NCBI GenBank assembly: GCA_000023405.1
Contig: CP001643.1
Location: forward strand, 1,798,001-1,862,000
From: Brachybacterium faecium DSM 4810
Lineage (GTDB): Bacteria; Actinomycetota; Actinomycetes; Actinomycetales; Dermabacteraceae
Direction: 5' to 3'
Length of the DNA: 64,000 bases
Of this stretch, positions 25,240 to 35,056 are shown in pieces. The notes below the pieces were generated by a model. The model was not told the DNA's origin and searched no databases. It saw only the letters and a program-made list of their open reading frames with translations. A program made the translations under genes and the position numbers. Within the stretch, counting starts at the first letter, position 1. Every line of letters starts with the position of its first letter.

Positions 25240-26928
25240 TCACTTCTCGGTGACGGCTCGGCGCAGGGCGTCGAGGATCGTCGCGGGGTCGTCGGCCGGG
25301 TCGATGCCGTGCTGTGCGCACCACTGCGCGGAGCCCAGGCGCGGGTCGGCCAGGCGCAGCCGGTGCCCGCCCTCGGGCCCGGCCAGGGTGATCGCGTCCC
25401 AGCCGGCCGACGGGACGTGGGCGCGGTGCGCGGCGATGAGCCCGCCGCGCAGGTGGGCGCGGGTGCTGCGAGGCGGTGTGCGCACGGCCTCGTCGACCTC
25501 GTCCTGCCCCACCAGGGTCGGGACCGCGCCGGCGGTGCGGAGCTTGTCGAACAGGCCGCGGCCGGGTCGCAGATCGGAGTACTGCAGGTCGACCATGAGC
25601 AGGCGCGGATCGCCCCAGTCCAGGCCGTGACGGCTGCGGTAGCGCTCGAGCAGCTGCAGCTTGGCGACCCACTCCACCCTGTCGGCGGCGCGCATCGGGT
25701 CCTCCTCGAGCAGGTCGAGGATCTCGCCCCAGCGGCGCAGCACCTCGGCGGTCTCCGCGTCCTGCTGGTCGCTGACCGCGGTGAGGGCCTCGAGATGGGC
25801 GCGCTGGATCTGGAGCGCGGTGAGCCGGCGGCCGTCCGCCAGCGGCACGGCGGTGCGCAGCGTCGGGTCGTGGCTGATGGCGCGCACGGCCGCGACCGGG
25901 TCCGCCAGGCGCAGGTCCGGCAGGAGCGCCTGGCCGGTGCGGTGCTCGGCCTCGAGGGCCGCCAGCAGCAGCGAGGTGGTGCCGAGCTTGAGGAAGGTCG
26001 ACTCCTCGAGCAGGTTCGCGTCGCCGATGATCACGTGCAGGCGCCGGAAGCGGGTGGGGTCCGAGTGCGGTTCGTCGCGCGTGTTCACGATCGGGCGGTT
26101 CAGGGTGGTCTCGAGCCCCACCTCCGCCTCCATGAAGTCGGCGCGGGAGGAGAGCTGGAAGCCGGGCTCCTCTCCGCGGATGCCCAGGCCCACCCGGCCC
26201 GCGCCCACCAGCACCTGGCGGGTCGCCAGGAACGGCAGCAGCGCGGTGACCACGCGTTCGAAGGGGACCGCGCGGTCCACCAGGAAGTTCTCGTGGGTGC
26301 CGTAGGAGGCGCCCTTGCCGTCGGTGTTGTTCTTGAACAGGGCCACCTCGGGGACCCCCTCGGCCGCGGCGAGGATCGCCATGGCGCGGCGGGCGATCTC
26401 CTCCCCCGCACGATCGGTGACGACGCCCTCGCGGGCACGCATCACCTCGGGGGCGGAGTACTCCGGGTGCGCGTGGTCGACGTACCAGCGGGCACCGTTG
26501 CGCAGCACGGCGTTGCCGATCGAGCGCTGGGTGGACCAGGCCAGCACCTCGGCGTCGTCGCCCTCGGGCGCGACCTCCGGCCCGGCCAGCGGAGCGTCCA
26601 GCTCGACGCTCGGCACGTGGGCGTCGCGCACCTCGTCGGTGAGCTGGGAGGGATGGGCGGCGGCGCGCTGCAGCTCGAAGCCGCGGGCGTCGCGCAGCGG
26701 GGTCTCGTCGCCGTAGTCCCAGCGGACCCGGCGGCCCCGCTCCCCCTCCGCGGGGTCCAGCAGCGCGTACGCCCCGACCACGAGATGGGACAGCAGGATC
26801 GAGCTGCCCGCGCCGGAACGGGCGCGGTCCTCGAGATCGGCGTGCACCACCCCGAACTCGGTCTCGATGCCCATCACCCGCTCGGTGGTCAGCGCGGGGA
26901 CGGCGGGCTCGAAGGGCGGGATGCTCAT
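25240..26928 (-). CDS. dop: Depupylase/deamidase Dop
   Basis: 562 residues. Deamidates Pup-Gln and removes Pup from targets. Shares the PafA fold: [11 protein letters not shown] at residues 18-28, the [20 protein letters not shown] segment with the catalytic Asp, [21 protein letters not shown], and [23 protein letters not shown]. The extra Dop-specific loop between the first strand and the Asp motif is present (about residues 40-130). The ATG overlaps the arc stop (ATGA). Slightly longer than the typical about 500 residues, mainly in that loop. Confidence 0.96.
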
Positions 26929-28526
26929 GCGGTCGCTCCGTCCTCGCCGGCGGCGGCGGTCCCGGCGATGTCCGGGGTGGTCAGGGTGCGTCCCTGCAGC
27001 GGGACCACGGCGTCGACGCGGCGGCGCCCGCCGCCGGGCAGGCCGGAGACCCGTGCCCAGTCCTCGGGGTGGGCGGCCGAGGGCATGTCCTCGTTCTCGA
27101 CGAACTCGGTGGTGATCGCGTCGCGCAGGTGCTGGGCGGCCACACCGACCTCGCCGGTGGCGAGCTGGTCCTTGACCGCCAGCTTCTTCGCCCGGTCCAC
27201 GATGTTGCGCAGCGTGGCGCCGGAGACGAAGTCGCGGAAGTGGAGGGTGTCGGAGCCGCCGTCGGAATACTCGACCCGCACGAAGGCGGAGGCCGGGCTC
27301 TCGTCGTAGATCTCGCGGGCGGCGAGGTCCAGCAGCTCCTCGCGGTCCTCGCGCACCGGCACGGCGTCGTCGAGGTAGAGGCCGAGGATCTCCCGGCCGG
27401 CGCGCAGGTTGGGGCGGCGCACCCGGATCTTCACGTCCAGGCGGCCCGGGCGCAGGATGGCCGGGTCGATCATGTCCTCACGGTTCGAGGCGCCGATGAC
27501 GATCACGTTGTCGAGGCCCTCGACGCCGTCGATCTCGGCGAGCAGCTGGGGCACGATCGTGGTCTCGACGTCGCTGGACAGGCCGGTGCCGCGGGTGCGG
27601 AACAGCGCCTCCATCTCGTCGAAGAAGATCACCACGGGATGATCGGCGGCGGCCTTCTCGCGGGCCCGCTCGAAGACGAGGCGGATCGACCGCTCCGTCT
27701 CCCCCACGTACTTGTTCAGCAGCTCGGGGCCCTTGACGTTGAGGAAGGCGGAGTTCTCGAGCGCCTCGGCGACGCTCACCCCGCGCACCTCGGCGCTGCG
27801 CAGCACCAGCTCGTGGGCGACCGCCTTGGCGATCATCGTCTTTCCGCAGCCGGGCGGGCCGTACAGCAGCACGCCCTGCGGGGGTCGCAGGCCGTAGGTG
27901 CGGTACAGGTCCTGCTGCAGGAACGGCAGCTCGACCGCGTCGCGGATCGCCTCGATCTGCTCGCCGAGGCCGCCGATCTGGTCGAAGGCGACGTCCGGGA
28001 CCTGTTCGAGAACGAGGTCGGTGATCTCGGCCCGGTCGATGCGCTCGAGCACCAGCTGGGACTTGAGGTCCACCAGGACGTGGTCGCCGGGGTGGAGCTG
28101 CTCGGTGGTCAGCGAGCCGGCACGGCGCAGCACCCGGGTGTCATCGGGGGCGACGGCCACCAGGAGGCGCGAATCGGCCAGGGCCTCGACCACCGGCACC
28201 ACGTTGCCGGCGTCGCTCGGCGGCACCGCCTCGACGGCGGCGAGGGACTCGTTCAGGCGCAGCTCGGCGCCCGGGGTGAGCGAGTCCAGGTCGAGGGAGG
28301 CGGCGGTGGCCACCCGCAGCCGGCGCCCGTGGTGGAGCACGTCGATGGTGGTGCCCTCGCAGCGTCGCAGGTACGTGGCGTACGAGTTCGGCGGGTCGCC
28401 GACCCGCTCGAGATCGCTCTTCAGCTCGACGATCTGGGCGCGGGCGGAGCGCAGCCCCGCGGTGAGGCGGTCGTTGTGGGCCGCGAGCTGCTCGAGCTCG
28501 GCCGTCATCTCGGCGTAGGTCTTCAT
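26925..28526 (-). CDS. arc: AAA+ ATPase ARC/Mpa without proteasome-docking tail
   Basis: 533 residues. N-terminal coiled coil (about 5-40) that captures Pup, tandem OB domains (about 60-165), then the AAA domain with Walker A GPPGCGKT at 223-230, Walker B VIFFDEME near 299-306 and the sensor [11 protein letters not shown]. It unfolds pupylated proteins. In species with a 20S proteasome the C-terminus ends in a GQYL-type motif that opens the proteasome gate; here it ends GEDGATA, with no Tyr in the last 20 residues. This agrees with the missing prcBA genes. Overlaps dop; trmI lies 28 bases upstream. Confidence 0.95.
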
Positions 28527-28554
28527 CGTCAGGCGGTCTCCTTCCCGGGCGCGA

Positions 28555-29622
28555 TCAGCGATCGCGACCCTGCCTGATGTCGCGCAGCGCGCGCTTGAGC
28601 TTCCGCGGCGCGACCCCGCGCTCCCCCAGGTCCTGCGGTCCCCACTCGTTCTCGGAGCCGCCGAAGCCGTCGTTGTCGGCGTGGTCGAGCTCCTCCGCGT
28701 CGCGCGAGCCGGGGGCGGGCCGGGTGGCGCGGGTGAGCGCCTCCTGCCCGTGGGCGGTGCGGCGGGCGGTGAGCAGGAAGCCGGTGTGGGCGTTCATGCG
28801 GTGCTTGGGCCGCACCGCGAGGCCCTCGAGGTGCCAGGGGCGCACGAAGGACTCCCAGGCGTCGGGCTCGGCGAACTCGCCGTGGGCGCGCAGCGCCTCC
28901 GCGGTGCGGGAGAGCTGGGTGACGGTCGCGACGTAGGCGAGGAACACCCCGCCGGAGACGAGCACCTGCGCGGCGGCGTCCACGCACTCCCAGGGGGCGA
29001 GCATGTCCAGCACCACGCGGTCGACGGCCGGCTCGCCGGGCGCGAGCGTCGGGGCGAGGTCCTGGAAGTCCCCCACGGAGAGCTGCCAGGCGGGGTTCGG
29101 GCCGCCGAAGAACGTCTCGACGTTCTCGCGGGCCACCTCGGCGAAGTCCTCGCGCCGCTCGATCGAGTGCACGGAGCCCTCGGGGCCGACGGCGCGCAGC
29201 AGCGCGGTGGTGAGCCCGCCGGAGCCGACGCCGGCCTCGAGCACGCGGGCGCCGGGGAAGATGTCCCCCCACATGAGGATCTGCGCCGAGTCCTTGGGAT
29301 AGATGATCGCGGCGCCGCGCGGCATCGAGAGCATGTAGTCGGCGTACAGCGGGCGCAGCGCCTGGTAGCGCGTGCCGCGGCTGTCCTCGACCACCACGCC
29401 GTCCTCGGCGCCGATGAGAGCGTCGTGGTGGAGCACGCCGCGGTGGGTGTGGAACTCTCCGCCCGGCTTGAGGGTGATGGTGTGCAGGCGGTTCTTGGTG
29501 TCGGCGAGCTGCACCTTGTCGCCGAGCGCGAAGGGGCCGGTGCGATCCAGGCCGCGACGGGGCGCGCGGGGCGCGGGACCCGGCGCACCGTAGGGGGCGG
29601 CGGGCTGCGGCTGATCAGTCAT
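28555..29622 (-). CDS. trmI: tRNA (adenine-58-N1) methyltransferase TrmI
   Basis: 355 residues. N-terminal beta domain ([18 protein letters not shown], then [15 protein letters not shown]) and a Rossmann domain with [20 protein letters not shown] near 127-146, [12 protein letters not shown] and [13 protein letters not shown] identify TrmI, which makes m1A58 in tRNA. It commonly precedes arc in Actinobacteria. The C-terminal about 70 residues are a charged extension. Start chosen at MTDQPQP; an ATG four codons upstream (29634) is equally open, and neither has a strong ribosome site. Confidence 0.94.
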
Positions 29623-29665
29623 GTCCGCCAGCATATGGCGTGCTTGCGGGGGCCGACCAGGATGT

Positions 29666-30853
29666 TCACCGTCCGCGCAGGAGCGCGTTGACATCCGCGC
29701 TCATGATCACACCGCGGGCGGCGCCGTCCTCGCCGAGGACGAGGTAGGCGGGGGCCGGACGGGAGAGCATCGCGTCGATCAGCGCGTCGCCCCGCAGCGT
29801 GGCGGGCAGGGCGCCGAGGTCGCCGATCGTGCGGGCCACCGCGGCCACCGGGGTCGCGGCCCGCTGCGGGGCCGGCACCGCCGCGGCCGCTGCGGGATCG
29901 ATCCGGGCGGCCCGGCCGACGAGACCGGCGCGGGCCGCGCTGCGGTCGAGGACCAGGAAGGAGTCCAGATCCGGTGACGCGGCCTGAGCGATCGATGTGG
30001 ACGGAGCGGTCGGTGTCGTCGGGGCCGCGGCGGGGTGCGGGCCCGCCGCGTCGAGGGCCGCCAAGGGCAGCTGGGCGTCCACGATCCGCAGCGGGGTGGC
30101 GAGGCCGGCGGCGTCGAGGGTGCGGATGCGCGCCCCGAGCGCGGCGCCGTGCAGGGCGCGGGTCGCGCCCTGCCAGAGCATCCCGGCGATCAGCAGCGCC
30201 CAGACCAGCGTGAGCAGGGAGATGCTGCCCGCCCCACCGGCCTCGAGGATCCGCCACAGCGGCAGGACGATCACCGCTGCGGCCAGCAGGCGCCCGATCC
30301 ACGCGGTGATGCGGGTGCCGCGCAGCGGATCCCCGAGCACCGCGCCGAGGATCGATTCGAGGGCGCGCCCGCCGTCCATCGGCAGCCCGGGCAGCAGGTT
30401 GAAGATCGCCAGGACCAGGTTCAGCCAGGCGCTGACGGAGAAGAACACCGCCGCGGCACCGCCGGGGACGAGCACCTGCTCGAGGCCGCGGGCGAGCCCC
30501 GCCAACATCAGGTTCGCCGCCGGGCCCGAGAGGGAGACGAGCACCGAGCCGAGCGCGGACATGTCGCGGGAGCGGTACTGGGTGTGCCCTCCCCACAGGG
30601 TCAGGGCGATGTGGTCGATGGAGGCGCCGAAGGCCCGGGCGACCAGCGCGTGGGCGGCCTCGTGCACCAGCACCGAGACGATCATGAACAGCCCGATGCC
30701 GATCGCCAGCGGCGCCACCGTGGTGGCCGGGGCCCCGTCGCGGGCGAGGGCCGGGTACATCAGCACCGCGAACAGCGCCACCGTGATCAGGGTGGCCGGG
30801 CTGATCTGGAGCGGCGGCAGCGGACCGAGTCGCACCGTCGGGCTCGTCATCAT
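29666..30853 (-). CDS. Site-2 metalloprotease (M50 family) with C-terminal regulatory domain
   Basis: 395 residues. Intramembrane zinc protease: HEAAH at 64-68 and NLLPGLPMDGGR near 152-163 supply the ligands, within about six hydrophobic segments. After an Ala/Pro-rich linker the last about 100 residues resemble a CBS-type pair region (DSFLVLDRSAARAGLV, AYLVLGEDGAARGVI). This is the M50B/SpoIVFB-like architecture often encoded next to trmI and arc in Actinobacteria. GGAGGA precedes the first of two ATG codons. Substrates (anti-sigma factors or signal peptides in relatives) are unknown here. It is divergent from the PAC2 gene. Confidence 0.9.
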   Translation of the reverse strand: MMTSPTVRLGPLPPLQISPATLITVALFAVLMYPALARDGAPATTVAPLAIGIGLFMIVSVLVHEAAHALVARAFGASIDHIALTLWGGHTQYRSRDMSALGSVLVSLSGPAANLMLAGLARGLEQVLVPGGAAAVFFSVSAWLNLVLAIFNLLPGLPMDGGRALESILGAVLGDPLRGTRITAWIGRLLAAAVIVLPLWRILEAGGAGSISLLTLVWALLIAGMLWQGATRALHGAALGARIRTLDAAGLATPLRIVDAQLPLAALDAAGPHPAAAPTTPTAPSTSIAQAASPDLDSFLVLDRSAARAGLVGRAARIDPAAAAAVPAPQRAATPVAAVARTIGDLGALPATLRGDALIDAMLSRPAPAYLVLGEDGAARGVIMSADVNALLRGR

Positions 30854-30918
30854 CCGTCTCCTCCGCAGCCGGGCGGGAACTGCCCAGGCAGGGCGAGGAT
30901 AGCGGGTGCGGCTGAGCC

Positions 30919-30924
30919 TATGAT
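30919..30924 (+). promoter_or_regulatory. -10 box of the PAC2 gene, leaderless layout
   Basis: TATGAT, one of the best -10 hexamers in the window, ends six bases before the ATG at 30931. Confidence 0.5.
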
Positions 30925-30930
30925 GGGGTG

Positions 30931-31740
30931 ATGAGTCGAATCGCCATCACGGCTTTCAGCGGATGGAATGACGCCGGCGACGCGGCCACCGGGGTGATCG
31001 AGCATCTGCACGAGGTCTGGCCCTCCCGGCCCGTGGGAGCGGTCGATGCGGAGGAGTACATCGACTTCCAGATCAACCGCCCCGAGATCCGCACCACCGA
31101 CGAGGGGCTGCGGGTCCTCGACTGGCCGGACACCCGATTGCACCTGGTGACCCCGCCGCGCGGACCGGAGATCATCACCGTGCTGGGCCCGGAGCCGTCG
31201 CTGCACTGGAAACGCTTCTGCGACGAGGTGCTCGAGCAGCTGCAGGCGCTCGGCGTCAGCGCCATCGCCTCGCTCGGCGCGCTGCTGGCCGATTCCCCGC
31301 ATTCCCGCCCGCTGCCGGTCACGGCTCGGGTCGAGACCGTCCCCGCCCAGACGGTGGAGGAGTCGGAGCTGTACTCGGGACCGATCGGCGTGCCCACGAT
31401 CCTCGCGCGCCGCACCGCGAGCGCCGGGCTGCGCACCACCAGCATCTGGGTGCAGGTGCCCCATTACGTCTCGCAGAACACCTCGCCGAAGGCGGTGCTG
31501 GCCCTGATGCGCGAGGTGCAGGACATGGTGAGCGCACCGATCCCGCTCGAGGAGCTGATCGAGGACGCGGAGGCGTGGGAGCGCGGGGTCGACGAGCTCG
31601 CCCGCACCGACGAGGACGTCGCCGAGTACGTGCGGCGCCTGGAACGTGCGCAGGACGCGGCGGGCCTGCCCGAGGCCAGCGGCGACGCGATCGCCCGCGA
31701 GTTCGAGCAGTTCCTGCGCCGCCGCCGCGACGCGGACTGA
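30931..31740 (+). CDS. PAC2 family protein
   Basis: 269 residues. Begins RIAITAFSGWNDAGDAA, the hallmark of the PAC2 (proteasome assembly chaperone 2-like) family; also VPTILARRTASAGLRTTSIWVQVPHYV and, at the C-terminus, a helical acidic segment ending FEQFLRRRRDAD. Eukaryotic and archaeal relatives help assemble proteasomes, but bacterial members are widespread without proteasomes and their role is unknown. It is convergent with mshC, separated by a strong hairpin. The GTG directly before the ATG is a possible alternative start; TATGAT six bases upstream favours a leaderless ATG. Confidence 0.88.
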   Translation: MSRIAITAFSGWNDAGDAATGVIEHLHEVWPSRPVGAVDAEEYIDFQINRPEIRTTDEGLRVLDWPDTRLHLVTPPRGPEIITVLGPEPSLHWKRFCDEVLEQLQALGVSAIASLGALLADSPHSRPLPVTARVETVPAQTVEESELYSGPIGVPTILARRTASAGLRTTSIWVQVPHYVSQNTSPKAVLALMREVQDMVSAPIPLEELIEDAEAWERGVDELARTDEDVAEYVRRLERAQDAAGLPEASGDAIAREFEQFLRRRRDAD

Positions 31741-31748
31741 GCCGCTGC

Positions 31749-31779
31749 GGGCGCCCGGCCCCTCACGGGCTGGGCGCCC
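31749..31779. terminator. Bidirectional stem-loop terminator between the PAC2 gene and mshC
   Basis: GGGCGCCCGGCCC (31749-31761) pairs with GGGCTGGGCGCCC (31767-31779), 12 of 13 Watson-Crick, loop CTCAC. The right arm is repeated once more at 31790-31802, so an alternative larger stem is possible. Confidence 0.7.
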
Positions 31780-31820
31780 CGCTCCTCGCGGGCTGGGCGC
31801 CCGAGGAGCCAGGCCTGCGG

Positions 31821-33071
31821 TCAGGACTGCAGCGTGATGCCGAAGAGGGCGTCCATCGCCGTGGGGACGTCGCCGGGCGCTGCAGGATCGGTCTCGGCGC
31901 CGGAGGAGGAACCGCCCTCGGCCCAGGCATCCAGCGCCTCGAGGGCGCGGACCGTGTCGAGGTCGTCGCGGAGCGCGGCGCGCAGCGCCTCGACCGTCGC
32001 CGGGCGGTGGTCGCCGCGGCGGGCGGCGAGGCGGTAGCTCTTCAGACGCTCGGCGGCCCGGTCGAGCTCCCCATCGGTCCACTCCCAGTCGCTGCGGTAG
32101 TGGTGCGCCATGAGCACCAGGCGGATCACCATCGGATCCGTCCCCTCCCGCACCAGCCGGTGCACGAACACGAGGTTGCCCAGCGACTTGCTCATCTTCT
32201 CGCCCTGGTAGCCGACCATGCCGCTGTGCGCGTAAGCGGCGGCGAAGGGACGGCCCAGCGCCACGGAGTGGGCGGCGCTGAGATCGTGGTGGGGGAAGAT
32301 CAGGTCGCTGCCGCCGGCCTGCACGTCGAAGGGGAGCCCGATGCCCTCCTCCGCGATGCACACGCACTCGACGTGCCAGCCGGGCCGCCCGCGGCCGAGC
32401 ACCCCCGCGTCCCAGGCCGGCTCTCCCTCGCGCTCGGCGCTCCACAGCAGCGGGTCGAAGCGGCCGCGCTTGCCCTCGCGATCGGGATCGCCGCCCCGCT
32501 CGGCGAACACGGCGAGCATCTGCTCCTCGGACCAGCCGGAGACGTCGCCGAGGGCGCCATCGGCCGCGAGGTCGAGGTACCAGTCCGGCCCGGCGGCATC
32601 CGCGGCCTCGACCGGGTAGGCCCGGCCCCGTGCATGCAGGGCGAGCACCACGGCGATGATCTCGTCCATCGCCTCGCTCACGGAGCGGTACGTCTCCGGG
32701 GCGATGACCCGCAGCGCCTCCATGTCCTCGGCGAAGAGCGCGGACTGGGAGGCGGCGAGCTCGCGCCAGTCCACCCCGTCGCGGTCGGCGCGCTCGAGCA
32801 GCGGGTCGTCCACGTCGGTGACGTTCTGCGCCATCTCCACCGCGAGACCGGAGTCCCGCAGCGCCCGTCGCATCAGATCCGCCGCATGATAGGTCGCCGC
32901 GTGGCCGAGATGGGTGGAGTCGTACGGGGTGATCCCGCAGACGTACAGCCGAGCGGTGCCCGGCGTGAGCGGGACGACGGGGGTGATCCGCCCGGTCCGG
33001 GTGTCATGCAGCCTCAGCGGCAGGCCGGAGGCGGGAAGAGGGGCAAGGGCGGGAGAGGTCCAGGAACGCAC
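31821..33071 (-). CDS. mshC: Mycothiol cysteine ligase MshC
   Basis: 416 residues. Joins cysteine to GlcN-Ins in mycothiol synthesis; related to cysteinyl-tRNA synthetase but shorter at the C-terminus. Class I motifs: VCGITPYDSTHLGHAATY (Zn cysteine and HIGH-like) and KMSKSLGN; HVECVCIAEEGIG holds further zinc ligands. The ITPYDSTHLGHA form separates MshC from CysS. No anticodon-binding domain follows. The GTG start sits six bases after TATGAT, so the transcript is likely leaderless. uppP lies 34 bases upstream on the same strand. Confidence 0.95.
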   Translation of the reverse strand: MRSWTSPALAPLPASGLPLRLHDTRTGRITPVVPLTPGTARLYVCGITPYDSTHLGHAATYHAADLMRRALRDSGLAVEMAQNVTDVDDPLLERADRDGVDWRELAASQSALFAEDMEALRVIAPETYRSVSEAMDEIIAVVLALHARGRAYPVEAADAAGPDWYLDLAADGALGDVSGWSEEQMLAVFAERGGDPDREGKRGRFDPLLWSAEREGEPAWDAGVLGRGRPGWHVECVCIAEEGIGLPFDVQAGGSDLIFPHHDLSAAHSVALGRPFAAAYAHSGMVGYQGEKMSKSLGNLVFVHRLVREGTDPMVIRLVLMAHHYRSDWEWTDGELDRAAERLKSYRLAARRGDHRPATVEALRAALRDDLDTVRALEALDAWAEGGSSSGAETDPAAPGDVPTAMDALFGITLQS

Positions 33072-33077
33072 CCGTCG

Positions 33078-33083
33078 ATCATA
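33078..33083 (-). promoter_or_regulatory. -10 box of mshC, leaderless layout
   Basis: TATGAT on the minus strand ends six bases before the GTG at 33071. It lies in the 34-base gap after uppP, so mshC likely has its own promoter. Confidence 0.5.
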
Positions 33084-33105
33084 CGATCCGCAGGCCGGCC
33101 GCGGA

Positions 33106-33978
33106 TCAGGCCCCTCCCAGGGGGTCGACCGCGCCGAACCACAGCAGGCCCAGCAACGCCAGGCCCGCCACGATGCGGTAGATCACGAACATGAGGTACG
33201 AGTGGTTCTCGATGATCCGCATGAACCAGACGATCACCGCGTAGCCGACGCCGAAGGCCACCACGGTGGCCACGATCATCGCCATCAGCGAGGGCTCCCC
33301 CGCCGCGGCGGCCGCGGCGCGACCGTCGGCGGTCAGCAGGACCGGCACCTCCTTGGCGGCCTTGTACAGACCGGAGGCGAAGACCGCGGGGACCGCGAGC
33401 AGGAAGGCATACCGGGCGGCGGCCTTGCGGGTGTAGCCCATGAGGAGCCCGGCCGTGATCGTGCCGCCCGAGCGGGAGACCCCCGGGATGAGCGCGAGCG
33501 CCTGGGCGAGGCCGAAGAGGATGCCGTCGCGCACGGTGAGCTTCTCGAGCTCCTTGCGCCGCGGCGCGATCCTGTCCGCGACGGCGAGCAGGACGCCGAA
33601 GAGGATCAGCATCGTCGCGGTGATGTAGAGGTTGCGCAGGCTGTAATCGATCTGCTCCTCGAACAGCAGCCCGAGCACGCCGATCGGGATCGAGCCGATG
33701 ATCACCAGCCAGCCCATCCGCACATCGGGGTCCGAGTGCGGGATCTTGCCCGCGAGCGCCCGGAACCACTTGCGGATGATGCGGCTGATGTCGTCCCAGA
33801 AGTAGATCAGCACCGCGGCCTCGGTCCCCAGCTGGATGATCGCCGTGAAGGCCGCGCCCGGGTCCTCGCCGGGGGCCATCAGCTCGCCGACCACGCGCAC
33901 GTGGGCGCTCGAGGAGACGGGGAGGAACTCGGTCAGCGCCTGGACGAGACCCAGGATGACCGCCTCGATGAACGACAT
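33106..33978 (-). CDS. uppP: Undecaprenyl-diphosphatase UppP/BacA
   Basis: 290 residues, strongly hydrophobic with about eight membrane segments. Recycles undecaprenyl pyrophosphate for cell-wall synthesis. Both family motifs are clear: [17 protein letters not shown] near the N-terminus and [16 protein letters not shown] in the middle. GAGGAGA precedes the ATG. Downstream lies mshC; the order uppP-mshC-PAC2 is found in other Actinobacteria. Confidence 0.96.
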   Translation of the reverse strand: MSFIEAVILGLVQALTEFLPVSSSAHVRVVGELMAPGEDPGAAFTAIIQLGTEAAVLIYFWDDISRIIRKWFRALAGKIPHSDPDVRMGWLVIIGSIPIGVLGLLFEEQIDYSLRNLYITATMLILFGVLLAVADRIAPRRKELEKLTVRDGILFGLAQALALIPGVSRSGGTITAGLLMGYTRKAAARYAFLLAVPAVFASGLYKAAKEVPVLLTADGRAAAAAAGEPSLMAMIVATVVAFGVGYAVIVWFMRIIENHSYLMFVIYRIVAGLALLGLLWFGAVDPLGGA

Positions 33979-34150
33979 GGACTCTCCTCGAAGGGCGACG
34001 GGGGTGTGTGGTGCCGCCCCGTGGCGGCGACGGACCCCGGACAGAGTACGCGGCGCCGGGCGGGTGGCCCGGCGCCGCGCGGCGCAGCAGTGGTGAAGAG
34101 TACGTGGAGGTCCCGGGGATGTGACCCGCGGTGGAGAGGTCTCTCAGCGC

Positions 34151-34480
34151 TCAGCGCCGGGAGCCGTCCTCCTTCTCGTCGCCCTCGTCGTCGTCGTAGT
34201 CGTCATCCTCGTAGTCGTCGTCCTCGTCGTCGAAGTCATCGAGGTCGTCGAAATCGTCGTCCTCATCATCGTCGTCGTCGCCGTCGAAGACGATCAGGGG
34301 CGTGGCGACGTCGTACGCGTCGAAGAGGGCGTCGTCGTAGTCATCGAAGGCGCTGGCGAGCTGCTCGGTGGCGGCATCCAGCGTGGGATCGTCGTCACCG
34401 CGGGAGGAGGCCGCGGCCTCGTAGTGACGTTCGAAGGCGGCGATCAGCGCAGCGAGAGCGGAGCGAGGATCCGTGTTCAT
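34151..34480 (-). CDS. Poly-acidic small protein, function unknown
   Basis: 109 residues. The first about 65 residues are helical (SALAALIAAFERHYEAA, then LDAATEQLASAFDDYDDALFDAY); the last about 40 are almost only Asp and Glu with Tyr/Phe, so the predicted charge is very negative. A frame extension upstream of the ATG is not needed: a TACGGT box ends six bases before this ATG. The nucleotides of the acidic run are GA(C/T)-repetitive and prone to slippage. Divergent from the DUF5703 gene. Similar acidic proteins are seen near uppP in Actinobacteria, but I know no function. Confidence 0.75.
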   Translation of the reverse strand: MNTDPRSALAALIAAFERHYEAAASSRGDDDPTLDAATEQLASAFDDYDDALFDAYDVATPLIVFDGDDDDDEDDDFDDLDDFDDEDDDYEDDDYDDDEGDEKEDGSRR

Positions 34481-34486
34481 GGTTGG

Positions 34487-34492
34487 ACCGTA
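34487..34492 (-). promoter_or_regulatory. -10 box of the acidic protein gene, leaderless layout
   Basis: TACGGT on the minus strand ends six bases before the ATG at 34480. Confidence 0.4.
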
Positions 34493-34659
34493 CATCGTCG
34501 GGCGGCACAATGGACAGTGGAAACCGGCTCTCGCGGCCAGGAACATCACCGGCACCGGCATCGTGCCCCGGGATCGTGGATCCGGGCCTGTGCCCGGTGC
34601 GGTCCCCGGGTGCCGCAGGGCTCCGGACGTCGCAGGTCATCGACCACAGGAGGACACCG

Positions 34660-34938
34660 TTGATCCGACCCCGCACCACCCTCGTCGCCGGAGTCCAGCA
34701 CGTCACCGATCCGCGTGCCCACCGGGATCTCCCCGTCGAGCGCGGCCGTCGCGCCGAGGACTACGAGTACCAGATCCTCACCGTGCCCCGGGGCACCTCC
34801 ATCGGGCAGGTCCGGGCGGAGCTGGCGGAGCAGGCGGAGTACGGGCGCTGGGAGCATGCGCGCACGCGCCTGTACCTCGGGGGCGGGAAGAAGGTGTGGA
34901 TGCGGCGGCGCATCATCCGGGTCCAGTCGACGCTCTGA
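34660..34938 (+). CDS. DUF5703 family protein
   Basis: 92 residues. The core DYEYQILTVPRGTSIGQVR, EYGRWEHARTRLYLGG and KKVWMRRRIIRVQSTL is the actinobacterial DUF5703 signature. No function is known. The start is a TTG, supported by a full AGGAGG site at 34648-34653 with a six-base spacer; no ATG or GTG gives a better N-terminus. The first about 25 residues are variable. Followed at 118 bases by a prepilin-peptidase-like gene in the same direction. Confidence 0.85.
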   Translation: MIRPRTTLVAGVQHVTDPRAHRDLPVERGRRAEDYEYQILTVPRGTSIGQVRAELAEQAEYGRWEHARTRLYLGGGKKVWMRRRIIRVQSTL

Positions 34939-35056
34939 GCCGCTCGGCCGACTCCTGGCCGGCTCCCTGTTCGGCCTCCTGGCCGACCGCGTCCTCGCCA
35001 TCCACATCGTGCGGCCGCATCTCCCGGCCGGGCGGCGTCTCTGGTGCAATGGGCTG

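Noticed and set aside
31821..33071. Cysteinyl-tRNA synthetase CysS
   Set aside because: The ITPYDSTHLGHA motif and the lack of an anticodon-binding domain identify MshC.
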